From Paraburkholderia sp. ZP32-5 (GTDB taxonomy: Bacteria > Pseudomonadota > Gammaproteobacteria > Burkholderiales > Burkholderiaceae): 64,000 nt of DNA. Each line of letters opens with the position of its first letter. Position 1 is the stretch's first letter. A program made the position numbers and the translations under genes. Location: assembly GCF_021390495.1 (NCBI RefSeq), contig NZ_JAJEJP010000001.1:930001-994000 (forward strand). The letters are read 5' to 3'. Below, one piece after another: positions 33,123 to 41,089 of the stretch. The notes beneath the pieces were generated by a model. That model did no database searches. It worked only from the letters and a program-made list of their open reading frames with translations, and was not told the DNA's origin.

Positions 33123-33803
33123 CTAGCCGCCGCTTTTACCACCATAAATTCCGCTCATCGCCAGCGAAAGCATCTTTCTCAGGTGAGCCAAACCTGTCCG
33201 GACCTCGGGGTTCTCGGTTGCGGCAAGCCAGCGGCGCACTTCCGTCAGATAGATCGTCATCAGCAGCGAAGCAATCAGATCGGCGGAATGTTCCGTCGAA
33301 ATTTCACCCGCGCGTTGTCTGGCGGAAATCAGTTCGGACAGCATGCTCATCACGTGTGAACGTCTGGCGTAGAACCGCAGCGTCTGCGCACCGCGTTCGG
33401 GAGACGCCGACAGGAAGTCAAATGTCTCCTGCACGGCGGCGCGCGAAATGCGAGGCTCAGTCGCCCAATATTGATAACGCTTCCGATAGAACGCCATGAC
33501 CTGATCGAGCAGCGGCGCGCTCACGTCGATGTCGGCAAACGTCCGGTTGGTTACTGCGTCCAGATCGTCATTGACGATCATCAACAGCAAATCGCGCTTG
33601 TCCTTCGCATAGACAAAAACCGTGCCGATGGCAACGTCGGCACGGGCCGCAATTTCTCGCGTCGTCGCTGCTTCGTAGCCTTTCTCAATGAACATTGCAC
33701 GTGCAGCTGCCATGATCCGGTCGCGCTTCTCGAGTTTGTTCCGTTCGCGTACTCCGAGCGGCATTTCACGAACGCGCGCACTTTCTGTTGTATTTTTGGT
33801 CAT
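33123..33803 (-). CDS. TetR-family regulator of the catabolic cluster
   Basis: 226 residues. The N-terminal helix-turn-helix is RDRIMAAARAMFIEKGYEAATTREIAARADVAIGTVFVYAKDKRDLLLMI (about residues 30-80). The C-terminal ligand domain is unassigned. ATG 33803 was chosen (MTKNTTESARVREM); an in-frame GTG four codons upstream is possible. It is the last gene in the minus-strand run from 40802 and lies 88 bases after the porin gene, so it probably responds to the pathway substrate or an intermediate. Confidence 0.88.
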   Translation of the reverse strand: MTKNTTESARVREMPLGVRERNKLEKRDRIMAAARAMFIEKGYEAATTREIAARADVAIGTVFVYAKDKRDLLLMIVNDDLDAVTNRTFADIDVSAPLLDQVMAFYRKRYQYWATEPRISRAAVQETFDFLSASPERGAQTLRFYARRSHVMSMLSELISARQRAGEISTEHSADLIASLLMTIYLTEVRRWLAATENPEVRTGLAHLRKMLSLAMSGIYGGKSGG

Positions 33804-33891
33804 GTACCGGATCACTGCTGACGATGAAAGATTAGACGACCATCAGGCAGGTTGTAGCCCTGCGAGGATCATAGCCGATAACCGCTTGCGG

Positions 33892-34977
33892 TCAAAACAG
33901 GTGGTGGATACCGACACGGCCAATCGTCTGGCTGTCCGAAGTAGAGACCTGATAGCCGAACTGTGCCGCATGTGCGTTCGGCCCTGACGCGCGTTCAAGT
34001 CCGACGCCCGCATACAGCTCAGTTGACTTCGACAGGTACCAGTCCAGAAACACGTTGTACTGGTTGAACGTCAGCTCCTGGAAGATCGAGCGATTGTACG
34101 AAAGCCCGAGAATGTACTCGTGAGTACCGGTCAGATCCATATTCACGCCGCCCTGATAATTGCGCTCGCGGACGCTGCCTTCCGAATTGGTGAGTTTGAC
34201 ATCGGTGTATGTGAGGTGGGGCAGGAAGCGGTCAATCTGGTATGAACCGGCAATCGCGAGCGTGCTGTATCGGTCAGCGTTGAACAGCACGCCCGTCCCC
34301 AACTTTTGACCAAGTACGGACGTCACGCCGAAGATACCGAACAGGTCCGCGGTCCGGTCGTGTGACATCGAATAGGCGAAGCTGACTTTCGCGGGACCGT
34401 GCCAGTACTTCGCACCGATGCTGTACTGCCGTCCCGAACTGAAGTCGCCTGCCTGATTGCCGAACGCATTCATCAAACCGAACTGGAAGCCATAGAAGTC
34501 CGGCGACTCGTATTTGACGGAGTTGTTCAGCGCACGCGTGTTGGCAAGACCGTCGAGATTGCCTGTCGTGTAGAACGATGAAATACCGGGCACGGCGTTA
34601 TTGAGTGCGCCGATGTATTCGTACACGTAGTCCGGAATATTGCCCATCGTCACGGTACCGTAGCTGTTATTAGTCAGCCCCACGTACGCGTAACGGTTGA
34701 AAAAACTGGTCGGGCTGATCGACGCGCCAGTACCTGTCAGAAATCCGGATTCGAGTCTGGCGACAGCTGCCGTGCCGCCACCCAGGTCTTCACGGATAAG
34801 AAATCCAAAGCGATCAGGCTGACGCTTACCCGCAACTGCCTGAACAAGGTGACTTCCTTTCGAATTGGTATTGAAGTCCACGCCCATATCGAGACTGCCA
34901 TACAGCGTGACGGAGGATTGTGCGAGGGCGGACGTGCTGAGTAATACCAGCCCGTAGCTGAAAAAGATCTTCTTCAT
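33892..34977 (-). CDS. general porin (Gram-negative OmpC-like, Burkholderiales type)
   Basis: 361 residues. The signal peptide MKKIFFSYGLVLLSTSALA is cleaved before QSS. The mature N-terminus SSVTLYGSLDMGVDFNTNS, the GFLIREDLGGGTAAVARLESGF strand region and the C-terminal phenylalanine (GRVGIHHLF) are hallmarks of 16-stranded trimeric porins in this order. It probably admits the cluster's aromatic or acidic substrate across the outer membrane. It follows the DHDPS-like gene after a 95-base gap that contains two inverted repeats. Confidence 0.93.
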   Translation of the reverse strand: MKKIFFSYGLVLLSTSALAQSSVTLYGSLDMGVDFNTNSKGSHLVQAVAGKRQPDRFGFLIREDLGGGTAAVARLESGFLTGTGASISPTSFFNRYAYVGLTNNSYGTVTMGNIPDYVYEYIGALNNAVPGISSFYTTGNLDGLANTRALNNSVKYESPDFYGFQFGLMNAFGNQAGDFSSGRQYSIGAKYWHGPAKVSFAYSMSHDRTADLFGIFGVTSVLGQKLGTGVLFNADRYSTLAIAGSYQIDRFLPHLTYTDVKLTNSEGSVRERNYQGGVNMDLTGTHEYILGLSYNRSIFQELTFNQYNVFLDWYLSKSTELYAGVGLERASGPNAHAAQFGYQVSTSDSQTIGRVGIHHLF

Positions 34978-35035
34978 TTAATTGTCTCTTTATTATCGAC
35001 GGTAATACCGTTCTTTTGATGGCTACTGCTTTTGT

Positions 35036-35063
35036 AGTACCTGTTTAGAGTTAAACAGGTACT
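35036..35063. repeat. perfect 12-bp inverted repeat, 4-base loop
   Basis: Arms AGTACCTGTTTA (35036-35047) and TAAACAGGTACT (35052-35063) around GAGT, just outside the DHDPS-like stop (35073) and upstream of the porin start (34977). There is no T-run on the minus strand. Candidate TetR operator or intercistronic mRNA hairpin. A smaller dyad ACGGT-AAT-ACCGT lies at 34999-35011. Confidence 0.7.
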
Positions 35064-35072
35064 CGCACGAAT

Positions 35073-36080
35073 CTACAGGCCGATGTCCGCGGCGGTGCGT
35101 ACCGCGTCGATGCCGCTGTTCAACATAAGTTGACGGATCGTGTTCACTTCCTCGACACGCGGCTTCGGCATCGGCTCGCGCATGAATGGCAGATCAACGA
35201 GGCCACGCATCCATGCCGCGATCTTGTAGCGGATGTGCAAGCGGCCAGGTTCCGAATAGATGTACTCGTGCAGACGAACCATTCCGCCATTCCACAGTTG
35301 GCGCGCTTCCTTTATATCGTCGCGCCGGCACGCGTCGATATGGTCGAGCATCGGCTCGAGTGCATAGTTCCACGAGCCGCTGATCGTGCCGTCCATGTTG
35401 CCGACCGCGAGATATTCGTGAAAGAAGTGCGCGCTGGAACACAGCAAGGCGACTTGCGGCGCGTGATCGCGCATACCACGCGAAAGCAGACGATGCCCTG
35501 GATAAGCGTACGTGGTCTTCCAGCCCACGATGTTCGGCACTTCGCGGCAATACTGCAATGTCGGTGCGAGCGGCAGGCCGATACCCCACGGCTGGGAAAG
35601 CGGCGCGACGGCATGCACGAAAATGGGCATGTCAACGGCTGCATCCTGCGCCTTGATCTGATCCAGCCACACTTCCGGATAGCGCACGGAATCCCACGCG
35701 CCGGATACATCGAGCGAACCCGCCGGCGGAATCACGAAGATACCGCTTGCGCCTGCGGCTTTCGCGTCCTGTGCCGTGGCCACGGTTTCCGCCGTCGTCC
35801 ACGCGAACGTGCCGGCGAGCACCGGCATTTTGCCCGCGACTTCATCGATGATGATGTCGAGCACTCGACGCTTCTCGTCGCGCGTCATGTAGAAGATCTC
35901 ACCGGCTTCCGCGTTCGCGATCAGGCCGCCGAGCGGCGCGAACCGTTGATTGTCGGCGAAGTAGCGCACCAGACGGCGCAATCCGGTTTCGTCAATCGAG
36001 TAATCCGGCTTGAGCGGCAGCACCAGTGCCGCGTATAGACGGTGCGAAAGATTCTTTCGTTCCGTTTGATCGAGAGGCAT
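35073..36080 (-). CDS. dihydrodipicolinate synthase-family aldolase/lyase, divergent
   Basis: 335-residue (beta/alpha)8 barrel of the DapA/NAL family: RLYAALVLPLKPDYSIDETGLRRLVRYF, then VLAGTFAWTTAETVATAQDAKAAGASGIFVIPP. The Schiff-base lysine is kept (Lys188, IVGWKTTYAY). The usual catalytic tyrosine in the LYNVP motif is His156 (IFVHAVAP), and the PYY motif is PPAG, so pyruvate-aldol chemistry may differ. It is not NahE-like by sequence. The start at 36080 has GAAGGAG just upstream. It is in the cluster between MFS and porin genes, 25 bases after the MFS stop. Confidence 0.85.
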   Translation of the reverse strand: MPLDQTERKNLSHRLYAALVLPLKPDYSIDETGLRRLVRYFADNQRFAPLGGLIANAEAGEIFYMTRDEKRRVLDIIIDEVAGKMPVLAGTFAWTTAETVATAQDAKAAGASGIFVIPPAGSLDVSGAWDSVRYPEVWLDQIKAQDAAVDMPIFVHAVAPLSQPWGIGLPLAPTLQYCREVPNIVGWKTTYAYPGHRLLSRGMRDHAPQVALLCSSAHFFHEYLAVGNMDGTISGSWNYALEPMLDHIDACRRDDIKEARQLWNGGMVRLHEYIYSEPGRLHIRYKIAAWMRGLVDLPFMREPMPKPRVEEVNTIRQLMLNSGIDAVRTAADIGL

Positions 36081-36105
36081 ATGAACTCCTTCAGAGATTG
36101 CGACG

Positions 36106-37485
36106 TTATCGGGACAATTCTTCAAGTACCCGTTCGCTTGTTTCCACACCAAAGCGGCCGATGATCAGCGCGCCGAACAGTGCGACCACGCCGAACATCA
36201 GAAATACGGAACGGTAATCACCATGCGTGATGATCATGCCGACCACGAACGGGCCGATCGAAGAGGCGATACGCAGCCATACGGTCGCGCTGCTCGCACC
36301 GAGTGCGCGCAAACGCGTCGGATACAGTTCCGGCGTGTACAGATAGGCGGCTGAGCAGTTCGGGCCGGTAAACATGTAGCTGAGCGCGGCCAGCACAATG
36401 ACCGTCATATGGCTCAGCTCGGGCATCAGACCGATTGCGAGCAGGGGGAGCGCGCCGAGCGTGAAGCCGATAGCAAACCAGCGGCGACGACCGAGCCTGT
36501 CGATGATGAACGCGAGCACGAAATTCATCGGGAAACTGACGAACGAATTGATCGCGGACAGCATCAGCGCGGTATGCAAATCCAGCTTGAACGTCGACGT
36601 ATAGATCGTCGGCAACCAGGTGATCGATCCATACGCGACGAAATACGCACAGAACCACAGCACCCAGACCGTCAGCGTGCGGCGCAGATAGCCTGGGCCA
36701 AGCAGTTCGCCGATACGCGCTACCGGTGCGGCAACAGTCGGGATCTGCTTCGCGGGCGCAAGCTTGAGACCGGCACGCAGCGTGTACGCTTCGATGTCGG
36801 ACACGATCTTATCCGCCAGCGCATATTGGCCTTTCGTCGCCAGCCACCGCGGCGATTCGGGCAGCACGCGACGCATGAACACGGCAACGACAGCAGGCGC
36901 CGCGCCGATCAGGAAGATCGTTTGCCATCCAAACGATGGCACGACCCATGCGCCAATAAATCCCGCGCACAGTACGCCGATGCTGAATACCATCTCATAC
37001 AGCAGCACGAATTTGCCGCGCTTGTGTGCTCGCGTTAACTCGTTGATGTAGCTTGCCGCGATCGGTACTTCACCGCCGATACCAATTCCCTGAATGACAC
37101 GGAATGCCATCAACATTCCATAACTCGTCGATAGCGCGCAGCCGACCGCCATCAACGAGAAGATCAGGATGCTGTACTGAAGCGCCCGTACGCGGCCGAT
37201 GCGATCGGCGAGCCATCCGAACAGAAACGCGCCGGCAATCTGGCCGATGAATCCCGATGAGATCAGCAGGCCGATTTCCGGATGCGTCAGGTGCCACAGC
37301 TTCGCCAGTACCGGCACGGCCGTTGCAATCGCAAGCATGTCGAACGCGTCGAAGAAGGTGGCAACGCCGACGATCAAGCGTGCTTTCACGTGCCACGATG
37401 AAACGGGAATACGTTCGAGGCGCCCGGCGATGTTGGCACTTTCAGCCGTGCATACGCTTTCCGCGATGATTTGTTGTGTACTCAT
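36106..37485 (-). CDS. MFS transporter, metabolite/aromatic acid:H+ symporter type
   Basis: 459 residues with 12 predicted membrane helices. A DxxD-like FFDAFDMLAIA in helix 1, GWLADRIGRVRALQYS (MFS loop 2-3 signature) and a central loop mark it as a sugar/organic-acid class MFS. It probably imports the cluster's substrate or a related acid. It is 30 bases after the dioxygenase stop and 25 bases before the DHDPS-like gene, so tightly co-transcribed. Confidence 0.88.
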   Translation of the reverse strand: MSTQQIIAESVCTAESANIAGRLERIPVSSWHVKARLIVGVATFFDAFDMLAIATAVPVLAKLWHLTHPEIGLLISSGFIGQIAGAFLFGWLADRIGRVRALQYSILIFSLMAVGCALSTSYGMLMAFRVIQGIGIGGEVPIAASYINELTRAHKRGKFVLLYEMVFSIGVLCAGFIGAWVVPSFGWQTIFLIGAAPAVVAVFMRRVLPESPRWLATKGQYALADKIVSDIEAYTLRAGLKLAPAKQIPTVAAPVARIGELLGPGYLRRTLTVWVLWFCAYFVAYGSITWLPTIYTSTFKLDLHTALMLSAINSFVSFPMNFVLAFIIDRLGRRRWFAIGFTLGALPLLAIGLMPELSHMTVIVLAALSYMFTGPNCSAAYLYTPELYPTRLRALGASSATVWLRIASSIGPFVVGMIITHGDYRSVFLMFGVVALFGALIIGRFGVETSERVLEELSR

Positions 37486-37515
37486 AGTCTCCTGCCGCGC
37501 TGTTATCAGGCGGAG

Positions 37516-38544
37516 TTAAACAAGCTCGCGCCACAGGCCCAAGGCTTTCTGCGCCGGACGATCGGAGAAGCTGAACAGCACGGATTCGGCGTTGGCGTGA
37601 TGGGAAACCGGAACCCACGACGGCACGACGAAGACATCGCGCGGCTGCCATTCGAAACGCTGTTGACCGATCATGCTGAAGCCGTCGCCTTCAACGACGT
37701 TGAATACCGTCGCATCGGTCGAGCGATAGTTCTGGCCGTTAAAGCCGCGAGGCAGCAATTGCAGGAATGCGCCGATGGTTGGCATCGGATAGCCGCCCGT
37801 CGCCGGATTGGCGTATTGGAGCTTGGTGCCGTGCAGCGGATCGATCTGACCGCTGCGTGCCAGCCGTTCAAGCGCGGCGCGCGCCGGTGCGTAGCGATAG
37901 GCAAACAGCGGACTGTTGCCGCCGTGCACTTCGTAGTCGAGCGGCAGCATGTTCGAACCGTAGCGCGATACGGCAACATCTTCCGCGCCAGCCACGGACT
38001 GACTTTTCGTGGCGGACCTTTCCGCGAAACTCGTATCGAACAGATTGACGATCGGTACGTCGAGACCATCGAGCCAGACGACCGGTTCACTGCCGAGATT
38101 GCCGTGGTCATGCCACGTCCACGACGGCGTGATGACGAAATCGCCCGGATGCATCGTGACCCGCTCGCCATCCACGGCCGTGTACGCGCCTTCGCCTTCG
38201 ACGATGAAGCGCAGCGCCGCCGCGGCGTGACGATGAGCCGGCGCGACTTCACCCGGCAGGATCAGCTGCAGGCCAGCATACAGGCTGCTGGTGATTTGCG
38301 AACGTCCACGAATGCCCGGATTTTCGAGTACCAGTACGCGGCGTTCAGCTTCTTCGGCGGTAATCAACGCGCCTGCTTCAAGCAGCAGCGGACGCAGGCG
38401 TTCGTATTGCCAGCTTGCGGCGACACAGGCGCTTTGCGGCTGCGGGGTCACCAGGGTTGCCATGGCTTCCCACAGCGGCGCCAGATCGTGGCGATCGAGC
38501 ACGCCATAAAACGCCTGGCGCTCGGCGGTCGTTTCGGGCTTCAT
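37516..38544 (-). CDS. gentisate 1,2-dioxygenase-type bicupin ring-cleaving dioxygenase
   Basis: 342 residues. The N-terminal cupin has the iron triad: HRH in PAHRHAAAALRFIVEG and the third His in SWTWHDHGN, with GERVTMHPGDFVITP between. A second, degenerate cupin occupies the C-terminal third. The family opens gentisate to maleylpyruvate; close relatives act on salicylate or 1-hydroxy-2-naphthoate, so the substrate is not fixed. Its ATG at 38544 shares a base with the hydrolase stop (TGATG), implying translational coupling. Also possible is the GTG one codon earlier. Confidence 0.88.
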   Translation of the reverse strand: MKPETTAERQAFYGVLDRHDLAPLWEAMATLVTPQPQSACVAASWQYERLRPLLLEAGALITAEEAERRVLVLENPGIRGRSQITSSLYAGLQLILPGEVAPAHRHAAAALRFIVEGEGAYTAVDGERVTMHPGDFVITPSWTWHDHGNLGSEPVVWLDGLDVPIVNLFDTSFAERSATKSQSVAGAEDVAVSRYGSNMLPLDYEVHGGNSPLFAYRYAPARAALERLARSGQIDPLHGTKLQYANPATGGYPMPTIGAFLQLLPRGFNGQNYRSTDATVFNVVEGDGFSMIGQQRFEWQPRDVFVVPSWVPVSHHANAESVLFSFSDRPAQKALGLWRELV

Positions 38545-39395
38545 CACGACACCTTGACGGTCATCTGACCGATACGGTCGATGGTCGCGACCATCGTGTC
38601 GCCTGGCACGACCGGCGACACACCTTCAGGCGTGCCGGTAATGATCACGTCGCCGGGATGCAGCGTGTAGAAAGAGGATGCGAATTCGATCAGGTTCGCG
38701 ACGCCGATGATCAGGTCGCTCGTGTTCGCCTTCTGACGGATTTCGCCATTGACCGTGATCGACAGATCGAGCGCATTCGGGTCGGTCAGTTCATCACTGG
38801 TGACGAGCCACGGACCGAACACGGTGTAACTGTCCGGTGATTTGCGGAAGCTGCGCTCTTCCGGCCCGCGAATCGTCATGTCGAGACCGATGCAGTATCC
38901 GGCGACGTAGCTGAGCGCATCCGTGTGGCTGATATTGCGGCCCGTCTTGCCGATAACGACGGCGAGTTCGACTTCGTGATCGTTGCGGCGGTCGGTATGG
39001 CACAACTGCACGCCATCGCTCGCGCCGACCAGCGAGCTGCCCGCCTTCAGAAACAGGCCTGCTTTCTCGATGTGGTTGATCATGTTGCCGTGATGCAGGT
39101 TCTGATCATCCAGTACTTCGCGCAGGTGCTTCGTGTAATTGACCGGAGCCGCGATGATCTTGCCCGGATTTGCAACGGGGCTCAGCAGATGCGCGTCATT
39201 CAATGCCACGGTCTCGACCTGACCGACCAGAGCTTCCGCGCGCGCCCGGATAGCGTCCAGATTAGCGATCAGCGGATCGAATGACGGCAGCGGGTATTGC
39301 CACGTAGGCAACACGTCGAGAGCAGCGGTCACGTCATGAATGACGTTTCCGACTACGACACCAAGGCGGTTTGCGCCGAATCGACATAGTTTCAT
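38544..39395 (-). CDS. fumarylacetoacetate hydrolase-family protein (fumarylpyruvate hydrolase type)
   Basis: 283 residues. The FAH core includes IIAAPVNYTKHLREVLD, the metal/acid site NDHEVELAVVIGKTGRNIS, GYCIGLDMTIRGPEERSFRKS and the C-terminal PGDVIITGTPEGVSPVVPGD. It would hydrolyse the acylpyruvate made by the dioxygenase. No maleylpyruvate isomerase gene is in the cluster, so it may act on maleylpyruvate directly or on a different fission product. It overlaps the dioxygenase start by one base. Confidence 0.9.
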   Translation of the reverse strand: MKLCRFGANRLGVVVGNVIHDVTAALDVLPTWQYPLPSFDPLIANLDAIRARAEALVGQVETVALNDAHLLSPVANPGKIIAAPVNYTKHLREVLDDQNLHHGNMINHIEKAGLFLKAGSSLVGASDGVQLCHTDRRNDHEVELAVVIGKTGRNISHTDALSYVAGYCIGLDMTIRGPEERSFRKSPDSYTVFGPWLVTSDELTDPNALDLSITVNGEIRQKANTSDLIIGVANLIEFASSFYTLHPGDVIITGTPEGVSPVVPGDTMVATIDRIGQMTVKVS

Positions 39396-39449
39396 AAGAC
39401 TACCTTCTCCATGAATGCCATTTGAGCGCCTCGATCGAGGCGCGAAGTT

Positions 39450-40802
39450 TCAATGAACACCTGATTCGCGATATCCGGCAAAACGGATGCGATCGCCATG
39501 TGCGAGCACCAGCGCCGCCGCGCACGCAATCACCATCGGAACCGAGCCGCACACGAACAACATCGGCAGCGGCAGATTCAGACCGATCAGAAGAGCGCCG
39601 ATGATCGGACCGACGATGGCGCCGAAACGCCCTACACCGAGTGCCCAGCCCGCGCCGGTGGCCCGCATGAACGTCGGATACGCGATGCTCGCCACCGCAT
39701 TCAGACCGAACTGACCACCGACGACAAACAGACCCGCCGCAAACACGACGAGATCGAGCGCGAGTGATGTATTGCCGGCAATGCCGATCAATGCGATGGA
39801 AACGGCCGCGCAACCGAAGAAGCCGGCGAGCGGCGCGAGCGTGCCGCGATCGAGTAATCGGCTCAGGATCAGGCCGCCCGCGACACCGCCTACCTGGAAA
39901 TACGACGTGACCATCACGGCACGCGTCAACGGAATGCCGGCGTTGGCGATGACGGTGGGCAACCAGTTCAGCACGAACGTCAACGTCATCAGGTTGGCGA
40001 TAAAACAAAGCCACAAAAGCAGCGTGAATACCGCGCGCTTCTCGGTGAACAGATGCTTCGCGGGCACGCCGCGTTCGACTTTCTCCGCCACGATCAGCCG
40101 CGTTTGCGCATCGATCGCGACGCCAGGCAACAGCCGCGCGAGGATGGTTCGAGCGCGGACGCTATTGCCGGCACGCAATAGCTGGAAACGGATCGACTCA
40201 GGCAACATCAGTGCGCAGCCGGGAATCAGCACCAGCGCCGCCACGCCGCCGACAAAGAACAGAGACGTCCAGCCGTAATGCGGAATCAACAGCGCCGCAG
40301 CCCATCCGCCCGCCGCGCCACCCAGCGAGTAGCCCAGAAACATCACGGTGATCATCATCGAGCGATGGCGTATCGGTGCGTATTCCGCCGTCAATGCCAG
40401 CGCGTTGGGGACCGCGAAGCCGACGCCGATGCCGGCCAGAAAGCGCACCGCCGACAACTGCGCAATGGATGTGGTCAAGCCGCAGGCCGCTGTCAGCAGG
40501 CCAAAAATAGCCATGCCGACGAGCATGATCGAACGTCGCCCCCAACGATCGGCGGCGCTCCCGCCGACAGTCGAACCCACCATCATGCCGACCATGCTGG
40601 CGGTAAAAACCGGCACGAACGATGCGCGCGCAATGCCCCATGCGTGAATGATCGAGGGCGCGAGATAACCGATCATCTGCTGGTCGAAACCGTCCATCAG
40701 CATCACGACGAACGACCAGAAAACCACGTTCACATGGAACCGGTTGACGGAACTGGTTCCGATTGCACTATCGACGTCGATAGTGAGGAGCGCGTTGTTC
40801 AT
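39450..40802 (-). CDS. MFS transporter, aromatic acid:H+ symporter (AAHS) type
   Basis: 450 residues, 12 helices. FWSFVVMLMDGFDQQMIGYLAPSI carries the DGFD motif of helix 1 that is essential in PcaK/BenK-type carriers, and GGSAADRWGRRSIMLVGM is the loop 2-3 signature. It is the first gene of the minus-strand run; the start at 40802 has AGGGGAAT upstream. A second MFS carrier lies later in the same operon. Confidence 0.92.
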   Translation of the reverse strand: MNNALLTIDVDSAIGTSSVNRFHVNVVFWSFVVMLMDGFDQQMIGYLAPSIIHAWGIARASFVPVFTASMVGMMVGSTVGGSAADRWGRRSIMLVGMAIFGLLTAACGLTTSIAQLSAVRFLAGIGVGFAVPNALALTAEYAPIRHRSMMITVMFLGYSLGGAAGGWAAALLIPHYGWTSLFFVGGVAALVLIPGCALMLPESIRFQLLRAGNSVRARTILARLLPGVAIDAQTRLIVAEKVERGVPAKHLFTEKRAVFTLLLWLCFIANLMTLTFVLNWLPTVIANAGIPLTRAVMVTSYFQVGGVAGGLILSRLLDRGTLAPLAGFFGCAAVSIALIGIAGNTSLALDLVVFAAGLFVVGGQFGLNAVASIAYPTFMRATGAGWALGVGRFGAIVGPIIGALLIGLNLPLPMLFVCGSVPMVIACAAALVLAHGDRIRFAGYRESGVH

Positions 40803-40964
40803 CGAATCATTCCCCTGTACGAATGTGGACGGCCGTTCCGGCGAACTGCCTCATGACGTGATATGAAATGGCAGTCGTGAAAATTGATCGCGCTCAATGT
40901 TAAGTGCGTTTTTATGCACGCACCATAGTGAAAACCCCTAAGAAACACCGTCATTTAGTCGGTA

Positions 40965-40993
40965 TTGACAAAGAAATCCGCCCCTCATAAACT
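40965..40993 (+). promoter_or_regulatory. probable promoter of the FAD hydroxylase gene
   Basis: TTGACA (40965-40970), a 17-base spacer and TAAACT (40988-40993). Transcription would start near 41000. A palindrome ACTGCG-CA-CGCAGT at 41029-41042 lies in the leader and could bind a regulator. The divergent MFS operon starts at 40802. Confidence 0.65.
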
Positions 40994-41089
40994 TGATCAT
41001 GCTCATTTATATGGGTGCGGACGACGTAACTGCGCACGCAGTGCGAACGATGGACGCGATCTCTTCCTAACAGCACCTTTTCGTATTCA

